64,000 bases of DNA from Paraburkholderia sp. BL23I1N1 (GCF_003610295.1 NZ_RAPV01000002.1:806001-870000), one strand, 5' to 3'. Positions 38,805-49,967 are shown, counted from the first letter of the stretch. Program-made: numbers and translations. The notes: generated by a model not told the origin, from the letters alone.

Positions 38805-39302
38805 AGCACGGTTTCACATAGACCTCTCGATTGGGGAGCGAGTCGCTGACACGTCGACAACCGAAATGACAGTTGGCGATCGTCGGCTGAAGGTTCAGGC
38901 ATCGGCTTCGCTCCGTAATCGGTCATCCAGTTGCCAAACCGAACGCTCCTCCGTCGGCCTTGCTCACGTTCAAGTATTACCTTTCGGACAGCAGCTAAGT
39001 GGCACCATCCCGCCGCCGTTTCGCGCTGGTTTGCGTTGCTGTCAGTTTGCCATGGCTCAAACCAAGCCAAATTGATCGCTTTTCGTACCTTATACAGATG
39101 GCCCGTATCATCGGAAAGCGACAGGCTAAGCGCCTTTACCAACCCCGACATGTGGTCGTAAGCTGAGGCAGCCTTCCCTGCGGGGTCTAAGGCATGATGT
39201 GAAGCCGACGAGACCTGCCGGCGATGAGTGGTGTCCATATAAGACTGTGTGAAAACGCACTCATCGCCTAAACCGAATCAACTCACTGAGACCGGGTGAC
39301 TC
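38805..39302. other. spacer before IS1182, no confident gene
   Basis: A 145-aa minus-strand frame (38801-39238) exists but has no recognisable features. The flanks GCACGGTTTCACATAGACC (38813) and, inverted, AGACTGTGTGAAAACGC (39241) are imperfect inverted copies that may be ends of a small or decayed element. Confidence 0.35.
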
Positions 39303-40747
39303 ATGAAGCGATTTGTTGAAGGCGATGACCGCAAGCAGGTCGCACTACTTCCCGAATGCGTCGATGACTACATCGGCCAGGACAACCTGGTCAGATCGTC
39401 GACGTGTTCGTGGACGAACTGGACCTCACGACGCTCGGCTTCAACGGCACCACGCCCGCAATCACGGGCCGCCCGTCCTACCACCCTGGCGTGATGCTCA
39501 AGATCTATATCTACGGGTATCTGAACCGGGTACCCTCGAGCCGGCGTCTTGAGCGCGAATGCCAGCGCAATGTCGAGCTGATGTGGCTGACAGGACGTCT
39601 GGCACCAGACTTCAAGACGATCGCCGACTTTCGCCGCGACAATGGGCCGGCCATTCGCAACGTATGCCGTCGCTTCGTCGAACTGTGTCGAGGACTGAAG
39701 CTGCTATCCAGCGACACGGTCGCCATCGACGGCAGCAAGTTCAAGGCTGTGAACAGCCGCGACAGAAACTTCACTGCGGGCAAAATCGACAAACGCCAGC
39801 AGCAGATCGAGGAAAGCGTCCAGCGATACCTCGACATGATTGAAACTGCAGACCGGACCAGTCCGACTGGTTTCGATGTGAAGACCGTGCGCCTGTACGA
39901 GAAGATCGCGCTCCTGCGCCAGCGGATGCGTGAGCTCGAGCAGATCAAACATCAGTTGAAGAATGAACCGGACGGACAGTTGTCGCTCACTGACCCGGAT
40001 TCCCGCTCTATGACCAGCGGTGGCAAGAGAATCGGGACGGTCGGCTACAACGTCCAGACAGCAGTGGATACGAAGCATCACCTTATTGTCGAACACGAGG
40101 TGACGAATATCGGAGGCGATCACGGACAACTCAGCAAGATGGCTCTGTTGGCAAAGAACGCGATGGGCAAGCCAAAGCTGAAGGTGCTGGCTGACCGGGG
40201 CTACTTCAGCGGTCCGGACATCCGCGCGTGCGAACTGGCAGGGATCACGGCGTATGTCCCGAAACCGCTCACCTCGGCGTCAAGGAAGAAAGGGCTCTTC
40301 ACCAAACGCGACTTCATCTACGTTGCAAGAAGTGATGAGTATCGATGCCCTGCCGGTGAGCGCGCAATTCTTCGATTCAAGACCGTCGAGAAAGACATGA
40401 ATCTGCGCGTGTACTGGCCCAGCGCATGCCCGCATTGCAATCTCAAGGAGCGATGTTCGCCCAGCGACTATCGCCGCATCCGACGATGGGAGCACGAACA
40501 TGTACTGGAAGTTATGCAGCGTCGACTCGACCGGAAGCCTGATGCAATGACCATCAGAAGAAGCACGGTCGAGCACGTCTTCGGCACGCTGAAGCATTGG
40601 ATGGGGGCCACCCACTTCCTGACCCGGACGCTGGGACGGGGGAGCACCGAAATGAGCCTTCAGGTGCTGGCCTACAACCTCAAGCGCGTCCTGAATATAC
40701 TGGGGGTTGCCGGAATGATGAAGGCGATGACAATGGCTACAAGCTGA
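39303..40747 (+). pseudogene. IS1182-family transposase, frameshifted
   Basis: DDE transposase of about 480 aa. The first part (MKRFVEGDDRKQVALLPECV...DNLVR) and the main part (from VFVDELDLTTLGFNGTTP) are in different frames; a one-base loss near 39395 breaks the gene. The rest is complete: DRGYFSGPDIRACELAG, the IS1182 Cys region CPAGER...CPHCNLKERC and C-terminal STVEHVFGTLKHWMG. A restart at GTG 39404 could make a protein lacking about 33 residues. Confidence 0.85.
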
Positions 40748-41435
40748 GGCCCTGAGGGGCTTCTTGCGACCGCGATGTTCGATTAGCGCAAGCTCGACGC
40801 ATCTAACTTGATCGATCCGACCGGCAACGTCGCCCTCATCGGCAGAAATCGAGTCTCCACACGCCCTCGGCCATGAGCAGTCGGTCACTGTCACCGCGAC
40901 AAAGTCATTTGAGTGGCCGCTCCGCATCAAACAGCGGACCTAGACCGGTGGCCTTGCCGCTGGGCGCGTCGTGGTGCTGAAGGGGATCTGCGCGACGCGA
41001 GGGGGGCCACATTGGTTGCAGCCTATTCCGTGCGGGCTCCCCCTGGTATCCGCAATGGATCATCCTTCACGGCCCATTTCCGCTCCATTCCCAGCTCCAA
41101 CTAACCGACTTCCCTCGGAAAGTCCGCCGCACGATCAACGAGGCCGGACTAGATTGCGCGCTTGCGCTTGAAGTGCATCGAGACTAGGTTACACGAAGGA
41201 TGACCGGCGCCGGTAACGACAGGAAGCACCGTGCGCCAGACGTTCTTGCGTTAAACCGATCTTCACTTGACCGCTTGACCCCGACAGCGGTATCGACCGT
41301 CAAACTCATGTTATAAGCCACATACTAATTCATACCTGCTTGGCGACGGCTTCGGACATGACAAGCCGGACGCGGTACGCACCTGACAGCTCGTTCTAAC
41401 AAAGACAGGCGAGCGCGCTGCTCTCCCCCGCAACG
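40748..41435. other. non-coding or degenerate stretch
   Basis: About 690 bp without a recognisable gene on either strand; short frames only. It lies between the IS1182 copy and the 3' end of the two-gene operon. Confidence 0.4.
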
Positions 41436-42599
41436 TTATCTGACGAGTGCTTGGCAACGCTCCTCGAGAAACGAAGCGTCGCCTGAGAGGTCGAGCTGTT
41501 GCTTTGTCACGCGTTCGAGTTTGTCCCGGAAGCTATTCAGCATTCTGCTCGGCAAATAGTTCCCCGCCCGCCCTGGATTGGAACCAACCCCCCTCTCGGT
41601 TTCGCGTGCGTTAGTGGCAACGCGTGACTGGTCGAAAGTGCCAGGTTGCCGTTTGATTGACGATATATTGTTGACGCGTGTCCGAAAAATTCCTTGTGTA
41701 TTACTTATCACGCATCCGGGCATGAAGCTCAACTCTTCATCGTCCGGAGCGCCAATGTAGACAACCTGATCATTCCGTCTGCTCGTTAAAAACCCTGTCT
41801 GCAACTGCCGCCACATGAACGACGCCATGTCATCGACGACGACCGTCGGATTAAAGACGCCGCCGCCCCGTGGTCGGATTCCATTGGCGTGTAAATTTTC
41901 GGCGCGTGCTATTTCTATTTTAAGGGCGCTCTTAAGGCTTGCCTCGGGCACGCAGAGCGATAACGATCCACCTGCCAACAGGTACAGCCTCAGTTGTAAA
42001 AGCTCAAAGAGCATCCCGAGCAGTGCAACCGCCGTTTTGAGATCTCGTTTCTCTCGGAATGTCGCCTCCATTGCAAAAATGGCCAGTGGATTATGATCGA
42101 GCACCAGTACGCGGTGCGACGCAAGAGGGCGTCTTACGCAGGACAGTCTGGCTTCCCGATATACGTCTCCTACGGCCTTGCACAGGCTTGCGCCTCGCGG
42201 AAACCCGCTTCCTTCGGCGAAAAAAGCGATTGGTTCCCAGATATTCGGAAAGCCCATGCCCAGAAAATAAAGCCCAAGCCAGTCGCCCGCGAGCAGATCA
42301 AATTCGTCGTCCGACAGTTCCGGGCTCGCGTGGATTGACTCTTGAGGCGAGGGGGTGCGCTTTGTGTTTGCGATTACAAGAGCGTCATCTGCATGTTTCA
42401 GAATGCGACCTATAAGGTCCGCTCGATTCTGTTCGATTGCGCCCTTGCGACAAAATTGATCATGGAAGTTGAAGAGATTGAACGGTTCGCCGGGGCTTTC
42501 CAGCAGCTTCCAGACGTTGTCCGCAAGCAGCAGCATATCCGTAAGGTACGGATCTTGGATTGTTGGAGGCTCACCGGTGAGATTTACTTGGGTCGACAT
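41436..42599 (-). CDS. protein of unknown function, second gene of a two-gene operon
   Basis: 387 aa from the ATG at 42599, which shares one base with the stop of the upstream membrane-protein gene; a longer frame to 42728 lies inside that gene. It is a soluble alpha-rich protein. The N-terminal half has aromatic-rich patterns (DWLGLYFLGMGFPNIWEPIA), a helical centre (LLGMLFELLQLRLYLLAGGS) and a basic C-terminal tail (LERVTKQQLDLSG). No catalytic motif recognised. Tight coupling implies joint action with the membrane protein. Confidence 0.75.
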   Translation of the reverse strand: MSTQVNLTGEPPTIQDPYLTDMLLLADNVWKLLESPGEPFNLFNFHDQFCRKGAIEQNRADLIGRILKHADDALVIANTKRTPSPQESIHASPELSDDEFDLLAGDWLGLYFLGMGFPNIWEPIAFFAEGSGFPRGASLCKAVGDVYREARLSCVRRPLASHRVLVLDHNPLAIFAMEATFREKRDLKTAVALLGMLFELLQLRLYLLAGGSLSLCVPEASLKSALKIEIARAENLHANGIRPRGGGVFNPTVVVDDMASFMWRQLQTGFLTSRRNDQVVYIGAPDDEELSFMPGCVISNTQGIFRTRVNNISSIKRQPGTFDQSRVATNARETERGVGSNPGRAGNYLPSRMLNSFRDKLERVTKQQLDLSGDASFLEERCQALVR

Positions 42600-44212
42600 T
42601 AGAGAATTCCTCGTGCCAGGATAAGCGATGACTTCGGCCCTGGAGGCCTTTCCTCTATCCTTGAAACCTGCTTCTGAGCAAAGCGGCGGATGAAATCCAC
42701 GAATATGCCAACGCAGACCGCTTTGCACGCCTCACGGTCGGGCATGTTTTCGGGAAGATCCAGCCACTGCGATAAGCCAAGCTTTTCCAGTGCAAATGCG
42801 ATCTGGCTCGGTTGGCCATCAACATTCGTCCCCGAGCTTTCGGTCATCGCAAAACACAAAACGGAACAGAGATATTCCTGCGCAGGGACACCCCGTTGCA
42901 CGTAAAGCCGGATCTCCGACTGCGACAGCTCGATCGTTTTCCTGCTCATGACGCGGTCCATCATGTTAGATCGGTCCTCCGACAGATCAGCGACGGCGAG
43001 CACGTTCGAATCCGATAATTCCTCTCGCTTAATGACTTGCCAGACTTCACGATCGGTCGCGTGCATCCAGCTAAGCGGGCGCGAAATCCATTCGCCGATG
43101 GAGTCGTCAAGCCCTAGAAACTCTCGCACTTCATCAAGGTTGATGCATTCCCATGCGAGACCGAGCAGATCTTCAAACAGTTTGGCCTGCCGATCTTCCT
43201 TCACATAATCAAGCCACTCTGACGAGCCCGGGAGAGGCATCGACGAAACAAAAAAAGCCGCGCTCACTCCCCGCTGCTTCTTGTAATGGCACTGCCCGCT
43301 GTCTACATCGACAACCTTTATGTCGCGGGCTTCGGTTAGGGCATGAAAAACGGTGAGCTTCCGCTTTGGCTTGGTCGCTTCACGATCGGTTTTATATTGA
43401 TCCCAGACGCTCTTCAGCCAATCGTTATCTATCGCCGGGGACCTCGTCGGAGCGACTCCGGAAACTGACTTATCGGTGGTCGTTGAGGCACTTTTGTACT
43501 CGGCGTTCGCCATCGCCCACCACTCGACTTCAATGCTGTGGTCACGCACGATCGCGTGCACCGTGTCCGCCCGGCTGTAGGCTCCGTACACTTTTTCCAT
43601 GAAGATTGCGAGTCCAGCGGTATTCAGGCTCAACTGCGTGCTATTAGCAATGTGAACCACTTTGTCCAGCATAGCATTTAGCTGCTCTGTCTGCGTGGAT
43701 AGCGAATGATAGTGCTCGGCTGCAACAAAGATCGCGACGAGAGCGGCAACGAACACGGCCGGTTGATAGGACGGAAACATACCGAATATGAACATGACCG
43801 TGACGATGAACGCCGACGCTTTATATCTTAAGGTTCTGTCTTTGAAACTTTTGAGCTTGAAAGTAGAGAACCACAGCCAAGAGACGGCGACGACAGCCAG
43901 GATCTGAAATACGCCCTTCTGAAAGTCAGGGAGGGCATGAATTTTCCTGTTGATAGTCCCAAGATCAACCTTCTCCTTGACGTCGCATCCCCCTGCACTG
44001 CCGTAGGCTGGAGCGAGCCGATGCACCATGCAGGCAACGGGATGCGAGAGCTCTTGCCAGAGGGAATGCTGCGGGACCGCGCTGGACAACTCTTCGAAGG
44101 AAAGCAGAATCAGTATTAAAGAAAGTACAGCCGATACAGCCAGTAATAGGCCCCATATCAACATGTCTCTGCGAACCTTCTCTCTTTCCGTTGCAGGACT
44201 CAAAGCGTTCAC
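42599..44212 (-). CDS. membrane protein of unknown function, first gene of a two-gene operon
   Basis: 537 aa. Predicted helices at about 17-40 (MLIWGLLLAVSAVLSLILIL), 103-120 and 132-166, with a Cys-containing loop between the first two that is probably periplasmic. The remaining 370 residues are cytoplasmic and contain charged helical segments. No family recognised. The layout (membrane anchor plus large cytosolic domain, coupled to a soluble partner) is that of sensor/effector pairs in many defence modules, but no diagnostic motif proves this. Confidence 0.75.
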   Translation of the reverse strand: MNALSPATEREKVRRDMLIWGLLLAVSAVLSLILILLSFEELSSAVPQHSLWQELSHPVACMVHRLAPAYGSAGGCDVKEKVDLGTINRKIHALPDFQKGVFQILAVVAVSWLWFSTFKLKSFKDRTLRYKASAFIVTVMFIFGMFPSYQPAVFVAALVAIFVAAEHYHSLSTQTEQLNAMLDKVVHIANSTQLSLNTAGLAIFMEKVYGAYSRADTVHAIVRDHSIEVEWWAMANAEYKSASTTTDKSVSGVAPTRSPAIDNDWLKSVWDQYKTDREATKPKRKLTVFHALTEARDIKVVDVDSGQCHYKKQRGVSAAFFVSSMPLPGSSEWLDYVKEDRQAKLFEDLLGLAWECINLDEVREFLGLDDSIGEWISRPLSWMHATDREVWQVIKREELSDSNVLAVADLSEDRSNMMDRVMSRKTIELSQSEIRLYVQRGVPAQEYLCSVLCFAMTESSGTNVDGQPSQIAFALEKLGLSQWLDLPENMPDREACKAVCVGIFVDFIRRFAQKQVSRIEERPPGPKSSLILARGIL

Positions 44213-44639
44213 CTCCCTTTTTTCCCCGCCACGTCATCTACGCCTCGAGAGTAACCGGGCAAAGACGCGCATGGTGCGGCGCGTTTCGCTAACCGAACTG
44301 ATCTAGCTGCGTCTCAAGGCTTGATACTTGCCATTGATACCCGAAACCGGATTTTGCGAATACTCGGAGCGCATCGATGTTCGAGTGTATCGTCGTTGCC
44401 ATTCTATTGACCCGCTAGATGGGAGCAAAAGTCTTTGGGCCCATCTGGGACGCAGTAAACATTGCGCGAAAGATTTACCGACAATAAGAAAAATGTCATT
44501 TTGACCGATACGCACAACCCTGTCGGCAACGTTTTGATCTGTCAATAGCCGTAAGTACGATACCGCGCTAGAAGCGCGTCTGTGTGGCCGACCGCACATT
44601 GTCGCAACAAATCCGAGCGAATTTGGCCAGCCGTTCGCT
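44213..44639. other. upstream region of the two-gene operon
   Basis: About 430 bp with no convincing gene. It should hold the promoter of the minus-strand operon starting at 44212. Frames crossing it are antisense to the IS1182 remnant on the right. Confidence 0.4.
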
Positions 44640-44800
44640 CGGCATGTTTTCAGCTCCGGTGCAGCAACTGTCCACCTTGACGCTGTTGAGCATGTCTTCG
44701 GCATGCTCAAGCACTCGATGGGCCCCGGAGGCGTCCAGACCGTGAGCGAGTACGGAGATGAGCCTTCTGGTATTGACGTAAAACCTCATGCGGCTTACGA
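44640..44800 (+). pseudogene. IS1182-family transposase C-terminal remnant
   Basis: Plus-strand codons around 44680-44740 read VEHVFGMLKHSMG, matching the C-terminal motif of the IS1182 copy at 39.3-40.7 kb (VEHVFGTLKHWMG). The following bases match the TEMSLQVLAYNLKRV region but with stops and frame changes. It is a decayed relic. Confidence 0.6.
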
Positions 44801-45059
44801 ATATAGTTGATGTTGTGGGATCTGCCCGAGTCGGAAGCTGGAGGCGATAAATAAATCAGAGAACGTTTTGTTGTAAATCAGTGACGCGCTTTCACTTTCG
44901 GCAGGCCGACCGCGACATGGAGGGGTGCAAATGGTCTTCCCTTGGGTGCACGCACCTTCCGTCAGATTGGGTGCTTCGCCGTGCGCGGGCTCGGTGATCT
45001 CGAATTGCGCCGGCCACTGGATTTTCTGCTGCATTGCTGTTAACTAGGCGCCACGCGGG
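44801..45059. other. spacer, nothing recognised
   Basis: About 260 bp of low-coding sequence between two gene relics; no repeats or sites stand out. Confidence 0.3.
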
Positions 45060-45750
45060 TGCCTAGGCAGTCGTCCGCTATCTCGACGCCGACGCGCGCG
45101 AGCGCCTCTATGCGGCCCTGCTCGCACGGGAGGAGGAGCAGCGCGACATGCCGACCGCTTCAACGCGCATCGCCGCGTGCGCAAGTACAAGCCGTATCCG
45201 TCGCTGCGTAGTGTGGCGTTCACTGACTATCTGAGGCAGGCCGTAATCCTTTCGCTCAACACCGGGATGCGCCGCGGCGAACTGCTGGCGCTCCAGTGGA
45301 CAGACGCGAATCTCGACGGTGTTGTGCCGATGATCACCGTGTAGCTCGGCAACGCCAAGGGTGACAAGGCGCGGCGAATTCCGCTGAACCGAGACGCGCT
45401 CGACACGCTCAGGACGTGGAAACCGTCGGCCCATGCAATGTACGTGTTCGGCAATCCGGATACAGATCTCCCCATCGGCGATATCAAGAAGCCGTGGGAG
45501 AAAGGTGCTGGCATGCGCCGGTATCGAGTCGTTTCGCTGGCATGACCTGCGCCACGACTTCGCGAGCCGGCTGGTGATGGCGGGCGTCGATCTCGACCGA
45601 GTTCGCGATCTGCTCGGCCACGCCGACCTGAATATGACGCTGCGCTATGCGCATCTTGCGCCGGAGCATCTGGCAGATGCAGTAAGCGTCCTGAAGGCGC
45701 CGCGCATCAGTTGTCGCCAGCGAACGGATGCGCTCATGCTCGCGGCATAG
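45060..45750 (+). pseudogene. tyrosine integrase pseudogene (phage/ICE type)
   Basis: Fragments in two frames read AVILSLNTGMRRGELLALQW (Arg box), a premature TAG in ..MITV*LGNAKGD near 45342, then [18 protein letters not shown] frame change leads to [20 protein letters not shown] and [20 protein letters not shown]. The order is that of an integrase C-terminal domain. The stop and frameshift make it non-functional; the N-terminal half is missing. Confidence 0.8.
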
Positions 45751-46227
45751 TATCGATGCCATCTGGCGGGTCGCCCGGTGCTCCCCGGGGCCACGCGACA
45801 CTTGGTAGCCGTGCAGTAAACTCTCCGAGCCGGGTCGCGCGTGCCTAAGAAATAATCTTGGGGACGCGAGATTCCGACTTTATGTCAGCGATGAAGCGCG
45901 ACAAATCACCTCTAAATGAGGGGCTATATTCAAACCTAACGTCAAAGGCCGAATTCACTCCAGCGCTGCTCTAGCAATGCGGAATCCATTTCAATCGGCA
46001 TTGAATCACGTAGAGATTCTGTATAAGAAAATTCAACATACATAAAAATCTTTGCGTAGATACTCTGATCGCGTGGCTCGTGCGTGGCAGCCTTTCCTCG
46101 TAGGGCGGCGTTGTTGCAAAAATCAGGGCGCTTCGCGAGGGCTTGACGTTTACGCGCAACGCTCGGGTTGTCCAGGATGTTAACTTCGCATCGAACTGCG
46201 TAGATTCTCGATTTTTTCCCCGAGAAG
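45751..46227. other. AT-richer spacer, nothing recognised
   Basis: About 480 bp between the integrase relic and the IS5 relic. Only short frames without features. Confidence 0.3.
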
Positions 46228-47102
46228 ATGCGCAAGGACGAACGCAAGGCAAGCGGGCCCAAAGGGGTGTACCGCGTCAGAAACTGGCGGGAATACAACA
46301 CCGGTCTGATCTCGAGAGGTGACGTGACCATGTGGATTGACGAAAGCGTACTGGTGCCGGTATCTGAGGCTGGCCCGGCCAGGCGCGGTCGGCCGCGTGT
46401 CTACAGCGATGCGGTGATTCAGATGTTGCTCGGGCTCAAGCAGGTCTTTCATCTGCCGCTGCGCGCTCTGCAAGGCTTCGCGCTCAGTCTGCACAAACTC
46501 GCCTACCCGGGCGCCGAACTACTCGACCTTGAGCCGTCGCGCACAGACCCTGAAAGTCGTACTGCCAACGCAGCGTCCCGATGCACCCTTGCACCTGGTG
46601 ATCGATAGTACTGGACTGAAGGTGTACGGCGAGGGCGAGTGGAAAGTGCGCAAGCACGGCTATTCGAAACGCCGGACATGGCGAAAGGTACATCTTGCGA
46701 TGGACGCGAACACCGGTCAGATCTGCGCTGCACTGATGAGCCATCAGGACGAAGGTGATGGCGAAGTGTTGCCCGATCTGCTCGACCAGATTCCGGCTGA
46801 TGTGGTGATCGATTCCGCCGCGCGAGGGAGCGAAGCCCTGGCCAGATAGCACGCCCGGTGCCGCCTGGCGCAATGCAGCTATCGACGCTATCGGGAGAAG
46901 CAGCAGGCGCGAATGGAAACTGGCGACTGGCTACCACCGGCGCTCGCTTGCCGAGACCTTGATGTACCGGCTCAAGGTACTCACGGGCCCGTGCCTGTGG
47001 GCTCGTGAAACTGGATCGCAGGCGACCGAAGTATCGATTCGTGCGGGCGTGCTTAACCGCATGACGGCACTCGCTCGCCCGCAGTCCGTCCGTATCGCCT
47101 GA
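46228..47102 (+). pseudogene. IS5-family transposase, frameshifted
   Basis: Reads MRKDERKASGPKGVYRVRNW, WIDESVLVPVSEAGPARRGR, then shifts frame near 46505 to APNYSTLSRRAQTLKVVLP and the DDE core HLVIDSTGLKVYGEGEWKVR. It reaches a stop after GSEALAR and resumes in another frame with WKLATGYHRRSLAETLMYRL and the usual end ALARPQSVRIA. At least two frameshifts, so inactive. Confidence 0.85.
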
Positions 47103-47210
47103 GATCGAAAGCACAGGGGTCATGTTGTCTCTACGCCTGATTAACGCAACAACGCCGAGTTGCGCGACGAGCGACCGCCGATCAAGATGTGCCGAGTCCC
47201 CCACGCTCTG

Positions 47211-48890
47211 CTATTCGTTCGCGGCCTCTTCCCACGCCTCTCCGATGCTGGGCGTCTTCTTTCGCATTACATCTTTCCGATGCGACGCTACAAGCGCGTT
47301 CGCGAGAATAAGCACGTACTCACGATCGCGTAATTTCCCGCGATAGTCGAAATCATCAGGGAGATCCTGTGTCTCTACATCCAGATCTATAATCAGCCCC
47401 GAAATGATCGACATCATCATCTTTTGGAACCGCTGTCGCATCTCCGGTTTTCGCACGTATTTGCTCGGGGCTGAAATAATGTCTTTGCCGACAGCATCCT
47501 GCTCGAATATCCGGCGAACAGCGAGGAGCATGACAAACATCGTCAAAACGTATTTCCCAACAAGTTGATTTTTTAACTCGGGGAGTTTTTCGCGCAGCAC
47601 TTCTGCTATCTCATGAAGTTGCACAATTTTATCGGCCGTCACATCCGGCCTGCCGAATATTTCTGTATAGCGGTCCTCGAAAATTTGATATTTCCGATGG
47701 GTGGTCCATGGCTCCTCCAAATCAAACGCAATCAGCAACAATCCAGCGTCTTCATTCGAAATAGAAACGGTATTTTCCGCTTGGGGCTCGCCCCGCTTTA
47801 CCTCAAAAACGTATTCGCCGGCGTAAAATTTTTCAAATTCCTTCTGCAATCTAGTTTGAATTGGATGATTTGATTTAAAATCCCTGGCTTTTACTCCATT
47901 TTGATTATTTGAATAAGTTGTGATCAACTCAGAGAGATCCGAATCAACTCTTACTTGAATAAATTTGGTAAGGACGCGCAGATCGCCAGAAACATAATTG
48001 CGATTGAGGTAGAGCGCATTTAGGCTTTGGCAGCCGTTGACGACATAATAATCCTTAATACTCAATCTCTTGTCGTCGTGGGATACGGATCTTGCAAGCA
48101 CCGTAATGCCGTTGTGAAACAAAGGAAATGCTTTATGAAGAGCAGGATTTCGAATGCTTTTGGCGATATCTTTATTTACCTTCGTGTTTCCCAGCGATGC
48201 TCTTACATTCGCAGAGAACAACGATTGATCCGCAATACCGCCCAATTTAACTAGATCGGATGCAAGGACGGGTCCGATTGCAGCCTTTGTCTCCCCATCT
48301 ACAGCATAATCACTGATAGTAATGCCGAATATATCAAACTCGGCCACACCGGTGTGCATCTGCTCCTTCTGGTCGGAAATGTAAGTCCCCTCCATTTCAC
48401 CGCGTCCGACGAATTTTATTGGTACCGTTTTCAGATAAGCCAAACCATTATGATCAATGTCCAGATTTGCAACAAAGACGCCACGCACGTCGTAGTCCTC
48501 GATTTTCTTGAGGAGATCAAGTCGCTTGATTAGCGATGCAACCTGTACATCGCCAGCGCTGCTCACGAGGTTTTGAAGAGACTCAACCGACTGGAATTGA
48601 GCCAGAGTTCCATGGAATTCCTTTAGCTGAGTGTCGCCAATACTAGAGTTTTCTTTTTGACTAATTTTGCTTTGGAATATATCAATTGTACCGGCGCCCT
48701 CGTTAACATAAATTCCATCCACCCCTTTGTCACCAGGCTGATCGCAAATGCAGTCGATGGCCTCGAGGTCGTCAAGTCGATAGTAGTTAGCGAGGTACCA
48801 CGCCAAGAATGCAGCGCTTTCCGTCCGCTTTTCACTCTTGTATGGGGCAATAATATCCAGAATGGCAGGATAGCTCAGGGTCGGTTTCAT
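47211..48890 (-). CDS. AIPR-family protein with Mrr-like N-terminus (abortive-infection type)
   Basis: 559 aa from ATG 48890; the frame extends to 49055 but those 55 residues are not protein-like. Residues 20-80 carry an Mrr/PD-(D/E)xK-like pattern: KGVDGIYVN (Asp58) then IDIFQSK (Gln73, Lys75). The AIPR region (about 240-470) has FPLFHNGITVLAR, YYVVNGCQSLNALY and TTYSNNQNGVKARDFKS. AIPR proteins are linked to abortive phage infection, and this layout suggests a DNA-cutting effector. It is single-gene and AT-richer than the core. No partner gene is seen. Confidence 0.85.
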   Translation of the reverse strand: MKPTLSYPAILDIIAPYKSEKRTESAAFLAWYLANYYRLDDLEAIDCICDQPGDKGVDGIYVNEGAGTIDIFQSKISQKENSSIGDTQLKEFHGTLAQFQSVESLQNLVSSAGDVQVASLIKRLDLLKKIEDYDVRGVFVANLDIDHNGLAYLKTVPIKFVGRGEMEGTYISDQKEQMHTGVAEFDIFGITISDYAVDGETKAAIGPVLASDLVKLGGIADQSLFSANVRASLGNTKVNKDIAKSIRNPALHKAFPLFHNGITVLARSVSHDDKRLSIKDYYVVNGCQSLNALYLNRNYVSGDLRVLTKFIQVRVDSDLSELITTYSNNQNGVKARDFKSNHPIQTRLQKEFEKFYAGEYVFEVKRGEPQAENTVSISNEDAGLLLIAFDLEEPWTTHRKYQIFEDRYTEIFGRPDVTADKIVQLHEIAEVLREKLPELKNQLVGKYVLTMFVMLLAVRRIFEQDAVGKDIISAPSKYVRKPEMRQRFQKMMMSIISGLIIDLDVETQDLPDDFDYRGKLRDREYVLILANALVASHRKDVMRKKTPSIGEAWEEAANE

Positions 48891-49125
48891 ACTTAAATCG
48901 CAGTTTGTGTATTCGGGAAGCGTTAAATAGGTGTAACGGCCAAAGCAGCCTTGCGCGATACAACCACTATAACAGGGACAGTGGCACCGCAACACGGTGT
49001 CAACGTCGATCAATTCTCGTAATTTCGAGTTCCGTTGCGCGCCTGATGCCCGCATCGAATGACAGCCAGTGCGGGCGTCGGCGTCGACCGTGTCATCTGC
49101 GGCGGCACAAGCGGACGCTCACAGA

Positions 49126-49749
49126 CTAAATGCAAATGGCTGGAGTGGGTGGCATATTGACCACTACAGTGGGGCACTCGGCTTGCCAGGGAGCAAATTC
49201 ATCGCGCAACTGGGTCAGATCAGGCAACCGGTCAGCGTCAAGTAATGCATCGAGCCGCTCGGCAAGCAACGCCTCGACTCCGTGGTGCGCGGCCAGTTCG
49301 AGCAGACCAACCATGGTTCTGCAGGCCTGACGCTGCATCAGTTGTGAGTCCAGCCGCTCCCATGCCCGGCGGTAGGCATCGCGCGGAAACAGTGCATCCC
49401 GGAAGACCAGCCCCGCGAAGGCTTGGGGCTTTCGCTTAAGGGCGTCGATGAAGTGCCGGTAATCGATTTCGCGGCCGCGCCCGTTGGGAGACCGGGTGCC
49501 ACGCGGCATGGTGTGCACGAGCGCGCTGGACAGATAGCAGTCGAGCCTGTCGCCATACAGCCTGATCTTCAGATGATGCCCGACCAAGCGCGACGGCGCG
49601 CTGTACAGCACACCCTGTACGGTAGAGGTACTGCAGCGGGTGACGAACGCCTGCTCCTCGACGAAGTCAGTCGTGCGATAGTCCGGCAGATCCAGCAGGT
49701 GTTCGCGCTCGACACGGAAAGCTGCGCCCTGTTCGCCCAGTTTCAACAC
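49126..49749 (-). pseudogene. IS21-family IstA C-terminal remnant, second IS21
   Basis: 207 aa matching the IstA C-terminal domain of the first IS21 (SAPSRLVGHHLKIRLYGDRL; DYRHFIDALKRKPQAFAGLV), diverged and so from a different element. The catalytic part and istB are missing. It ends at 49126 with an aberrant tail. Confidence 0.85.
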
Positions 49750-49967
49750 GCTGCGGTACCTTCGATATCCGATCGCATTAATCGTTGCGACCAGAGTTGC
49801 CCGAGGGTGTGCAGTCCCACGTCAGCGAGCCGGACTGCGACCGAGGTGTCGAACCGCCATGTTACGTGGCGCTCCGGCTTCGGATCCTTGATGAGCAGCC
49901 GTTCGAGTTCGGCGAGTGCGACAATCTGGCGCTTGCGCAGGCGCTGGTTGCTCGCCTGCCGGCGCAC
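49743..49967 (-). pseudogene. fragment of a DUF3701-type phage integrase
   Basis: 74 aa (AVRLADVGLHTLGQLWSQ; RQIVALAELERLLIKDPKP) resembling the N-terminal DUF3701 region of a class of large Burkholderia integrases. It is cut at its 3' end by the IstA remnant. Family assignment is from pattern memory and moderate. Confidence 0.45.

Noticed and set aside
38801..39238. 145-aa minus-strand frame as a gene
   Set aside because: No recognisable motif, no ribosome site, and it overlaps possible element ends; coding status cannot be supported.
41300..41436. possible terminator after the two-gene operon
   Set aside because: No convincing stem with a U-run could be found by eye.
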